Shown piece by piece: positions 16,801 through 23,244 of a DNA stretch of 64,000 nucleotides (positions are counted from its first letter, which is position 1; each line of letters opens with the position of its first letter). This DNA is from DATKMK01 sp035541895 (GTDB lineage: Bacteria > Desulfobacterota > Binatia > HRBIN30 > JACQVA1), in assembly GCA_035541895.1 (NCBI GenBank), contig DATKMK010000020.1:1-64000 (forward strand), read 5' to 3'. Below the pieces are notes generated by a model. It worked only from the letters and a program-made list of their open reading frames with translations, was not told the origin of the DNA and ran no database searches. The position numbers were made by a program, and so were the translations under genes.

Positions 16801-17716
16801 CGCTGTCCCCCACTGCGTTGCTCGAACAGTACGCGGCAGCGGCGGCGGCTGTACTTACGCCGTATGCTTGATCGTACGCGAACGTTCGGCCTCCGCCGGC
16901 CGCAAGGGAAAAGCGAATGCCGATATGGATGCCCTCGTCGTCGAGCGCGCCGTTTTCATCGACCGGGGAAGCGAAAAACGCGTTCAGTAGAGAGCCGCTA
17001 TTGATTTGAAACGGCCCGCCCGCCGCGACGGTCACATTGGGATCGGTTGAACCCATAATGACGGAGAGATCGTTCGTTGCCGACGCTCGCGCCGTCGAAC
17101 CGATCACATCATTGTACGTATCGTAGCCGAGTCCCGCGCCTATCCCTTGATCCGGGTCAAACGTGTCGAAGTAGCTCAGCGTGATATCGGAGCCGTTGTT
17201 GGTAAACGCGGTCGTTATACGCAGAACGTTCAAACCGGGCACCAAAGAATAGGTGCGAGTGAAGGCGACATTTGCGCCGCCCCTCGTGTAGGTACCAGAG
17301 ACTTGCACGCCGCCGGAGATCGCGGTGACCGTAACCGGAATGCCGGTCCCTCCATTCGTGCGGCTCAGTGCGAAAGTGGAGGTGTCAGTGCCGACTTGGA
17401 GGCCCCAGTTGGACACCGGTGTTCCGGGGTTATAGAAATCGGACCCTCCGAAGGTGAGCGAACCGATCGCCCCGTTGTCGGAGCGGATAGCCACGGTCAG
17501 GCTGCCATTTGTCAGCGTTTGGGCAACCGTCGGTCTCGCCCAGCTCGCCACCGCACTCGCGAAGAGCAGCGCAAGAAATCGACCGATGCCGCGCCAGGCG
17601 ATCGCCGAGTGCGCTGGCGTCCTGCGACGGCCGCTACGTTGAACGCTCGTCAATGAGCACACTGATGCGAGGTGCCCCTCCGTCTGCAGTACCGTCAAAG
17701 TGCAGTGTCTGGTCAT
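13895..17716 (-). CDS. Large secreted calcium-repeat protein (thrombospondin type 3, DUF4215, duplicated Cys-rich modules)
   Basis: 1273 residues. An N-terminal hydrophobic export segment (about 46-66, ending ARPTVAQ) is followed by a beta-rich domain (about 70-295). Next come thrombospondin type 3 repeats with six DNCP units and many DxDGDG calcium loops (about 300-545). Then there is a mixed region, a CVDGVCCNTAC Cys-rich stretch, and two DUF4215 motifs (EQCDDGNRNNHDGC and EQCDDGNHTAGDGC, about 870-915). The C-terminus is a pair of tandem modules of about 140-160 residues (about 925-1270), each with CLD(R/K)VA-GK-ACxSxQC and CCPxxDxxN. GGGAGG precedes the ATG at 17716. A surface or extracellular calcium-stabilised protein is likely; partner unknown. 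Confidence 0.8.
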   Translation of the reverse strand: MTRHCTLTVLQTEGHLASVCSLTSVQRSGRRRTPAHSAIAWRGIGRFLALLFASAVASWARPTVAQTLTNGSLTVAIRSDNGAIGSLTFGGSDFYNPGTPVSNWGLQVGTDTSTFALSRTNGGTGIPVTVTAISGGVQVSGTYTRGGANVAFTRTYSLVPGLNVLRITTAFTNNGSDITLSYFDTFDPDQGIGAGLGYDTYNDVIGSTARASATNDLSVIMGSTDPNVTVAAGGPFQINSGSLLNAFFASPVDENGALDDEGIHIGIRFSLAAGGGRTFAYDQAYGVSTAAAAAAYCSSNAVGDSDGDGICDAVDNCPTVSNPGQEDSDGDGIGDACDACVGRGAADSDGDGICDLADNCPAVPNPTQADTCHSGVGDACQPDADGDGIPDACDNCPAVPNPTQADTCYTGHGDACSPDTDGDGIPDACDNCPAVPNPTQTDTCYSGIGDACQPDTDGDGIPDACDNCPAIANPEQQDSDGDGIGDACDACVGPGTVDSDGDGFCDLADNCPAIANPGQEDGNHDGVGDACSPQVVISSIGQDGGPTLELNATVSSPTALGLTGMLVIGDCTSLVGDLTYAWLATSCGASQDTFELTINGTTVATVAPDPSGASCTCQPPMIGTYTVPLGTALPLLVPGVNQLGVRKAGTGATYIAWAYATITIGGSPQQVGIFDQNGGNSYGNPDLCASGYTNGAVNSQATTPNVGTASISQAWSGDLPCTLDLSSLTPNACYTLAISASDGVVGSPSLATQNFSLTTETSLIRIYSSACPAPPSYACNASPQCASSFCVDGVCCNTACGGGATNDCQACSIAAGAPANGTCAPLTGTPCTDGNACTLNDTCQAGTCVGSSSCGDGVLQASCGEQCDDGNRNNHDGCKNDCTPNTCGDGVVYRGVEQCDDGNHTAGDGCSPTCQLDGKGHNCLHTIANQSRGLATNDLNLWQACLDRVAGGKLACQSNQCVLNPTSATPTIVAASSCTVGTDCCPDWDDTNSSKTTATKLSTKAANAIKSIKNACSINSGADKTKGTTDDTYLSPSTLGFEGTCLDVGGDCGTVSTTVLFNTHGTGDDLLTCVQCAAEAFSMKSAMPLYPLAGSTKAQVSCEKGIGSNARAAEDQDLALRQSCLDKVADGKIACHSGQCIVDALTKAPITVPADPPCMVAADCCPKYDNVNAINATQAKLDKQAAKTTTAIQNACRISAGPDKVKGTGDDTYLDPAPLGFTGLCADPFGQCASIPLSPLTQSGTGNDFTDCVACLTGTAADRFTSFFEPLHP
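16302..16640. repeat. 108-bp tandem repeats inside the thrombospondin region
   Basis: The block around GGGCAGTTGTC recurs with an exact 108-base spacing (positions about 16302, 16410, 16518 and 16626). This equals 36 residues, one DNCPA(V/I)-to-DNCPA repeat unit. High DNA identity between the middle units suggests recent duplication or gene conversion within the repeat. Confidence 0.75.
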
Positions 17717-18026
17717 AGGTGCCTCCCTCCGACTAGGCGTGTTTGCTGAGGGCGCAAGTCACGTGCCCGGCTACTGCTCAGCGTGCACGCGACTGTCGAC
17801 ATGACGCCGTGGCCGCAGGTGACCAGCGCCGTGGAGTCGCTTCGGCGCCGAAGTCTGGAATAGTGGACATCAGCTTGTCCGCGCCGGGAGTTGGCCACCC
17901 TACTCTCCTCGCTCCTCGCGGGTCTCACGCTCATTGACAGATCCACAGATCGTTGCGCGGTTGGCAGGTATCATTTGAACTCAGCACACGACGACATATG
18001 TCACGAACATCGGATGCTTCATGAGA

Positions 18027-18074
18027 CTACGTAGATCTACGTAGAAATTATTCTGAAACAGTCCTGTCTGTTTC
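18027..18074. promoter_or_regulatory. Perfect 18-base palindrome and a second inverted repeat in a divergent intergenic region
   Basis: CTACGTAGATCTACGTAG (18027-18044) is a perfect palindrome. Eleven bases on, GAAACAG-6-CTGTTTC (18055-18074) is a second perfect 7-base inverted repeat. They lie in the 611-base gap between the leftward calcium-repeat gene and rightward plsB, in the only AT-richer part. They look like operator sites for a dimeric repressor. No regulator gene is adjacent. Apart from these and the hairpin at 18243 I see nothing in 17717-18327. Confidence 0.45.
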
Positions 18075-18242
18075 CGAGCAAACGCGGAGATCATACGCAC
18101 GGTCGCGCGATCGGGAGCGATGCCGGTTCTCGGATTGAGGTGGCGCGTTCGAGGGGCTGCCCGCAGATTCCGGCGGCGTGCCCGGAAATTGCCGATGAGA
18201 GCGCCCCCGAGGTCGCGCGACATCGATTGAACGGACCGATAG

Positions 18243-18270
18243 GTGGAACGCGATCTCCGATCGCGTTCGG
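18243..18270. repeat. REP-like hairpin repeat, copy 2
   Basis: GTGG, then the perfect hairpin AACGCGATC-TCC-GATCGCGTT, then C and a run of nine G. It has the same orientation and layout as the element at 13742, so the two bracket the calcium-repeat gene. Confidence 0.45.
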
Positions 18271-18327
18271 GGGGGGGCAGGCCTGCAACCTTGGACATTC
18301 GACGCCGCTCCGATCTAAGAGAAGAAC

Positions 18328-20721
18328 GTGTCGACGACCGAACCTGGCTGGCCGGCGGCGGGTGGGCGACCGGTGGTCTTTCTTGTCGATGCCGCGAGCC
18401 CACTCGAACAGCGCGTGATCCACGACTGGATCGCCCGCCATCGCCCCGAGGCCGACGGTGCCTGTGAAGAGATTCCCATTCCGCCGACGCGCGGGCGGCG
18501 CAACGGCCAGCTCGATCCGCACCTCGAGGCGCGCCTGGCAGCGGGCGACGACCCGTTGCTCGCACCGGTGCGGGTCGCGTGGCAGCCGGCGCAGCGCGAC
18601 GGCGTGCGCGATGTGCGGCTCTCCGATCTGCTGACGTTCGGCGATCCACGCGATCCCGGTCGCTTGCGGCAGGCGTGGACGCTCCGGCGGCATCCGGATC
18701 GTTGCTGCGTCGTGGCCGGCGATCCCGCGCCGGCCTCCGAGCTGCGCGAACGCTGGCATCGCGCCGGCGGCGTCGACGCCGCGCAAACCACCGGCCTACC
18801 CGAGTTCGTCGCGCGCCAAGCCGCGCTGGCACTCGAACGCGCCGAGCGCCGGCTGCGCGGGGCGCGCTACAAAGTGCCGCGCTTGGTGCACGAAGACATT
18901 CTCTCGCGCCCGGGGTGTCGCGGTGGGTTGGCGCAGCTCGCGCGCGAACTCGGCCGCGACGAGGCGAAGGTCACGCGCGACGCCTCGCGCTACCTGCGCG
19001 AGATCGCCGCCAGCCACAGCACCTACGTCATCGATCTGGTCGCCCACATCATTCGCTACATGTACACGCAGGGCTACGGCGAGGCGCTGCACTACGACCG
19101 CGGCCAGCTCGAAACCATCTACGCGCTGGCGCAGCGGCATCCGGTGGTGTTCCTGCCGTCGCACAAGTCGAACCTCGATCACCTCGTCCTGCAGTACGCG
19201 CTGCACGAGAACGGGCTGCCGCCGAATCACACCGCCGGCGGCATCAACATGAACTTCTTCCCGATGGGTCCGCTCATGCGCCGCAGCGGCGTGTTCTTCA
19301 TCCGCCGCACCTTCAAGGACAACGCGGTCTACAAATTCGTGCTGCGGCAATACATCGACTACCTGATCGAGAAGCGGTTCTCGCTCGAATGGTACATCGA
19401 GGGCGGGCGTTCGCGCTCGGGGAAATTGCTGCCGCCGCGCTTCGGTATGCTGGCGTACGTCGTCGACGCGTATCGGCGCGGCAAGAGCGACGACGTGTTC
19501 CTGATTCCAGTGTCGATCGCCTACGATCAGATTCAGGATGTGAGTGAGTACGTCGCCGAGCAACGCGGCGCAGCCAAAGAACGCGAGAGCTTCAGTTGGT
19601 TCCTCGGTGTCGTGCGCCGTTTGCGGCGGCGCTACGGCAACATCCACATCCGCTTCGGCGAGCCGTTGTCGCTGGCGAAGACGCTGGGGCCGCCCAATCC
19701 CTCGGCCGAGCCGGCGGCCGACGAACAGAACCTCGCGCTGCAGAAGCTCGCGTTCGAAGTCGCGGTGCGAGTCAACCGCGTGACCCCGATCACGCCGACC
19801 TCGCTGGTGACGCTTGCGCTGCTCGGCATGGTCGATCGCGCGCTGACGGTGAACGAAACGGTGGCGGCGTTGCGCAACCTGTTCGACTACGTCCGGCGAC
19901 GCGGGTTGCCGAGCACCGGCGAGCTGGGCCTCGACACCGCCGACGGCGTACGCCGCGCGCTGGAATCGTTGGTCGAGAACGGCGTGGTTTCATGCTTCGC
20001 CGAAGGCTCGGAGGCGGTCTACATGATCAGCCCCGATCAACACCTCACGGCGGCGTACTACCGCAACACGATCATTCATTTCTTCGTCACCGGCGCGATC
20101 GCCGAGTTGGCGTTGCTGCGCGCGGCGGAGGTTCTGGCTCCCGGATCGCCGGGAGCGAATGCGGGCGTCGGGGCGAGCAGCCCGGACGAGTTTTGGAATG
20201 AGGCGTTGCGTCTTCGCGATCTGCTCAAGTTCGAGTTTTTCTTCGCCGAAAAGGACGAGTTCCGTCGGGAGTTGCGTGAAGAAATGCGCTTGCATGATCC
20301 GGAGTGGGAGACCCGACTGAGCGGCGGGGCATCGGCGATTCACGCGCTGCTGCGACGCATCCGGCCGTTGAGCGCGCATCGCGTGCTGCGCCCGTTCCTC
20401 GAAGCCTACCGCGTGGTCGCCGACGCCCTGGCGCAGAGAGCCCCCGACGTCGCGTTCGATGAAAAGGCGTTCTTGTCGCAGTGCCTGGCCTGGGGCAAAC
20501 AGTATCGTCTGCAGCGGCGCATTCGCAGCACGGAGTCGGTGTCGAAAGTGCTCTTCGAGACCGCGTTGCGCTTGGCCCGCAATCGCAATCTCTTGGACCC
20601 CGGCACCGCGGATCTCGTTTCACGTCGGCGCGCGTTCGCCGATGAGTTACGTGACGCGATCCGTCGCGTCGACGCCGTCGGTGCGTTGGCCGCGAGTCGC
20701 TTGGCCGGGCTGATCGAGTAG
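18328..20721 (+). CDS. plsB: Glycerol-3-phosphate acyltransferase PlsB
   Basis: 797 residues, the size of proteobacterial PlsB (about 800). The acyltransferase blocks are in order: PSHKSNLDHLVL (HX4D, about 274-285), a GPLMRRSGVFFIRR glycerol-3-phosphate contact, EGGRSRSGKLLPPR and FLIPVSIAYDQI. These precede a long helical C-terminal region typical of PlsB. It makes 1-acylglycerol 3-phosphate at the inner membrane, the first step of phospholipid synthesis. The start is a GTG with AGAGAAG upstream. The PlsC-type fusion at 12.2 kb could do the next step. Promoter-region palindromes lie upstream. Confidence 0.92.
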   Translation: MSTTEPGWPAAGGRPVVFLVDAASPLEQRVIHDWIARHRPEADGACEEIPIPPTRGRRNGQLDPHLEARLAAGDDPLLAPVRVAWQPAQRDGVRDVRLSDLLTFGDPRDPGRLRQAWTLRRHPDRCCVVAGDPAPASELRERWHRAGGVDAAQTTGLPEFVARQAALALERAERRLRGARYKVPRLVHEDILSRPGCRGGLAQLARELGRDEAKVTRDASRYLREIAASHSTYVIDLVAHIIRYMYTQGYGEALHYDRGQLETIYALAQRHPVVFLPSHKSNLDHLVLQYALHENGLPPNHTAGGINMNFFPMGPLMRRSGVFFIRRTFKDNAVYKFVLRQYIDYLIEKRFSLEWYIEGGRSRSGKLLPPRFGMLAYVVDAYRRGKSDDVFLIPVSIAYDQIQDVSEYVAEQRGAAKERESFSWFLGVVRRLRRRYGNIHIRFGEPLSLAKTLGPPNPSAEPAADEQNLALQKLAFEVAVRVNRVTPITPTSLVTLALLGMVDRALTVNETVAALRNLFDYVRRRGLPSTGELGLDTADGVRRALESLVENGVVSCFAEGSEAVYMISPDQHLTAAYYRNTIIHFFVTGAIAELALLRAAEVLAPGSPGANAGVGASSPDEFWNEALRLRDLLKFEFFFAEKDEFRRELREEMRLHDPEWETRLSGGASAIHALLRRIRPLSAHRVLRPFLEAYRVVADALAQRAPDVAFDEKAFLSQCLAWGKQYRLQRRIRSTESVSKVLFETALRLARNRNLLDPGTADLVSRRRAFADELRDAIRRVDAVGALAASRLAGLIE

Positions 20722-20739
20722 ACGGTCGGACCTGTCGCG

Positions 20740-21195
20740 CTAACTCCAGATGACCAAAAGCTGCAAGGCGATAAACAGCAGGATGCTTCCCAAGCAGACG
20801 AAATGATCGCGGCAAATGGCGCGCGCCAACGCGCTCTGCTGCGCGGGCGAGTCGGTGCGCGCGCCAAGACGCACGGCGTTGGGGAACACCCGCAGCATGG
20901 CCAACAGAATCGGGCCGACGCAAAACGGAAGCGAGAACACCGTCACCCAGTGCGGGTCGCGCACGATCAGCGTCACTAGCGTCAGCACCGCGATACTCAT
21001 CACCACGCCCACCGCGTAACCCATCGGAAGCGCTTCCGTGGTAACGCGGCGGTAGTAGCTGGCGATCGACGACAACACGGCTTCTGGGAGTGCTCCCTGA
21101 TGTTTGCGGTAGCGCCATACCTGGATGTCGAACATCAGATCCATCCACAGCACGGCCAACAGAAATCCGCCGCATAGAAGCGGGACGGCCGTCAC
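20740..21195 (-). CDS. Four-helix membrane protein, unknown function
   Basis: 151 residues with four predicted transmembrane helices (about 3-22, 58-80, 84-100 and 130-150). The N-terminal signature is WMDLMFDIQVWRYRKHQG, and there is a short charged loop between the first two helices. GTG start at 21195; the next Met, at 21144, would cut off the first helix. It shares overall form with small DUF1772-like or DUF4149-like membrane proteins, but I cannot assign it. It lies 24 bases past the stop of the MaoC gene, so it may be cotranscribed. Confidence 0.6.
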   Translation of the reverse strand: MTAVPLLCGGFLLAVLWMDLMFDIQVWRYRKHQGALPEAVLSSIASYYRRVTTEALPMGYAVGVVMSIAVLTLVTLIVRDPHWVTVFSLPFCVGPILLAMLRVFPNAVRLGARTDSPAQQSALARAICRDHFVCLGSILLFIALQLLVIWS

Positions 21196-21219
21196 GCTAC
21201 ACCGCGCCGACGCGCCGGG

Positions 21220-22056
21220 TCAGGCGACGACGGTTGCCGACGCCGCGGAGATCACCACCTCGCCGCGTTCTTTGGTGCGTGCCTGCACGATGATCGTGGC
21301 GGCGCTCTCCTTCCACATTTCCGTGACGATCGTCTCGCCGGGATAGACGACGCCCGAGAAGCGCACGTCGAGCGCCTTGAACTTCGCTGGATCGTTGCCG
21401 CAGTGGCTGCGCAGCACGGCGCGGCCGACGTGACCGAACGTGCACAGCCCGTGCAGGATCGGCGTGTCGTAGCCGGCCATCTTGGCGAAGTCGGGATCGG
21501 CGTGCAGCGGATTCATGTCGCCCGAGAGGCGGTAGATCAGCGCCTGCTGCGGCAAGGTCTTCATCTCGACGACCGCATCGGGCGGACGGTTCGGCGGAAC
21601 GTTCTTGGGTCCGCTCGGCCCGCGTTCGCCGCCGAAACCGCCTTCGCCGCGCGCAAAGGTTCCGAAGGTGTTGCGAAACAGCAGCGTGCCCTTCTCATCG
21701 ACGGTGTCGGCGTCGACGAGGACGAGCGCGCCCTTGATCTTGTCGTAGACCGCCTTGACGATCGGCGTGGTCGTCAGCGTACCGCGAGTGGGAATCGGTG
21801 CGAACAGCTCGATGCGCTGCTCGCCGTGCAGCACCATCATCGGGTTCACCTGCATCACGTTGCCGATGGCGAACAACGCCGGGAATGCCGGAATCACGCC
21901 GAAGGTCGGCAGCACCGTGAGATCGCGCTCGTAGGTGAACTGCAGCTCATCGGTGCCGGCGCCGACACCGAGCGCGTACAGCATGACGTCCCTTTCGCTG
22001 TACACAAATGTCGTGGAATCGAGTTTCTTGCCGACGGCACTGGGATCAACGGGCAT
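21220..22056 (-). CDS. MaoC-type enoyl-CoA hydratase 2
   Basis: 278 residues in two hot-dog folds. The C-terminal half carries the hydratase-2 motif YRLSGDMNPLHADPDFAK with catalytic Asp and His, then PILHGLCTFG. The N-terminal half is the degenerate fold of the eukaryote-type MFE2/FOX2 hydratases (ALGVGAGTDELQFTYE). It would hydrate trans-2-enoyl-CoA to (R)-3-hydroxyacyl-CoA in fatty-acid or steroid side-chain oxidation. The SDR at 41.1 kb resembles the dehydrogenase half of the same multifunctional enzyme. GGAGG ahead of the ATG. Confidence 0.9.
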   Translation of the reverse strand: MPVDPSAVGKKLDSTTFVYSERDVMLYALGVGAGTDELQFTYERDLTVLPTFGVIPAFPALFAIGNVMQVNPMMVLHGEQRIELFAPIPTRGTLTTTPIVKAVYDKIKGALVLVDADTVDEKGTLLFRNTFGTFARGEGGFGGERGPSGPKNVPPNRPPDAVVEMKTLPQQALIYRLSGDMNPLHADPDFAKMAGYDTPILHGLCTFGHVGRAVLRSHCGNDPAKFKALDVRFSGVVYPGETIVTEMWKESAATIIVQARTKERGEVVISAASATVVA

Positions 22057-22142
22057 GGGTTCCTCCGTGGGCCGGTTTCACCGGCGAGGTGCGGACGTAG
22101 TTAGCCAGCAAATGCTGTGTGCGCAAGACATTCAATCTCGCG

Positions 22143-22171
22143 TTGACAGGTTGTGGGCTGATTCGTACAGT
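22143..22171 (+). promoter_or_regulatory. Sigma70-like promoter close to the DUF4124 gene start
   Basis: TTGACA (22143-22148) and TACAGT (22166-22171) are 17 bases apart. Transcription would begin at about 22178, and the ATG is at 22181. The mRNA would be leaderless or nearly so. Confidence 0.45.
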
Positions 22172-22180
22172 GCGTGCGAA

Positions 22181-22738
22181 ATGATCACCTTTCATCGCGG
22201 CTGGGTCGTGACGGGCCTGTGCGCAGTCGGGCTAACGGTGTCGGTGTGCCGGCGGCCGGCGCAGGCGCAAACCGTTTTTACGTGGACCGATGAGGGCGGA
22301 ACGGTGCACTTCTCAGACTCGCCGCCGCCCGCTGGGCAGAAATACGAGCAGCGCGATGTCGGCGGCGGTCCGGCGGTCAAGGGGCAAGCGCCACTGCCGG
22401 AGGCCAATGCGCCCGTGACAGACGGAACGACCAACGCCACTCCCGGAGAAGCCAGCGGGCCCGCGCGTGTCGTCATCACGTCGAAGGAGGCGATCCCTCG
22501 CGGTCCCGAGTCGCGCCACGTGAGCGGCGCGGTGAGGAACGTCGGCGGCCGCCCGGCCGATCGTGTGGCGGTCACGCTGCGAGTTGTCGATGCGAGCGGC
22601 GAGGAATGCACCAGCGAAGACGTCAATGTCGAGCCGACCACGTTGAACGCGGGCGAGACCGGCCGCTTCGATACGACGGTCAACAGTCCATGTCTGATCG
22701 ACGGCGGCACGGTCGACGTCGACGTGCGTTCCGACTAG
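22181..22738 (+). CDS. Secreted DUF4124 / FxLYD-like protein
   Basis: 185 residues. A signal peptide (about 1-29, ending RPAQAQ) precedes a DUF4124 module (VFTWTDEGGTVHFSDSPP). A low-complexity linker leads to a beta-sandwich (HVSGAVRNVGGRPADRVAVT, about 120-180) like the FxLYD/DUF3426 class. This suggests a periplasmic or surface protein of unknown role. Divergent from the MaoC gene. Confidence 0.7.
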   Translation: MITFHRGWVVTGLCAVGLTVSVCRRPAQAQTVFTWTDEGGTVHFSDSPPPAGQKYEQRDVGGGPAVKGQAPLPEANAPVTDGTTNATPGEASGPARVVITSKEAIPRGPESRHVSGAVRNVGGRPADRVAVTLRVVDASGEECTSEDVNVEPTTLNAGETGRFDTTVNSPCLIDGGTVDVDVRSD

Positions 22739-22743
22739 CGCGC

Positions 22744-23181
22744 TCACAACAGCGAGATCAACGTACTTAGCACCATCAACAGCATCAGCAGCAAGCCGAC
22801 CGTGTAGGCGACGGTGCGGTGCGGCTGCATCTGCCGCAGGTAAAAGACGCTGTGCAGGATGCGGGCGATACAGAAGCCCCAGAAGTACAGGCGCGCCATC
22901 GCGAGCGACGGCCGGGTCAGCGAGTAGAACACTGCCGCTCCGAAGAACGGAAGGATGTTCTCGATGTCGTTGCGATGTGCCCGCCGCGCCCGCTCGATGT
23001 CTTCGTCCGGACCGGCCGGCGGCGGGAGGCCTTGCAGCGCGTAGTCCTCGGGCGTCGCGTAGTGGCCGCGACGGATGCGGATCACGCTGGTGTAGCTTCC
23101 CACCGCGACCATCTTGAGCACCAGAATCAGGTACACGACGCCCAAGATCGAGAGCGCGGGGTACTGGGTCAGTAGGTTCAT
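22744..23181 (-). CDS. MAPEG family membrane protein
   Basis: 145 residues and four membrane helices. The MAPEG signature RARRAHRNDIENILPFF (about residues 65-81) and a later FYLRQMQPHRTVAYTVG are as in microsomal glutathione S-transferase 1-type proteins. It would act in glutathione-dependent detoxification or peroxide reduction at the membrane. GGAGG lies 7 bases before the ATG at 23181; an in-frame GTG one codon earlier is less likely. It ends 6 bases from the convergent DUF4124 gene. Confidence 0.88.
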   Translation of the reverse strand: MNLLTQYPALSILGVVYLILVLKMVAVGSYTSVIRIRRGHYATPEDYALQGLPPPAGPDEDIERARRAHRNDIENILPFFGAAVFYSLTRPSLAMARLYFWGFCIARILHSVFYLRQMQPHRTVAYTVGLLLMLLMVLSTLISLL

Positions 23182-23244
23182 CACACAACCTCCGGGCTGC
23201 GGCCGCCTTGTAGCACAGTTCGCGTGCGAGTTTGCAGCGGCCCA

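Noticed and set aside
16130..16820. Regular repeats that could look like a CRISPR array
   Set aside because: The 108-base period is in frame, encodes DNCP thrombospondin units throughout and lacks short identical repeats with unrelated spacers.
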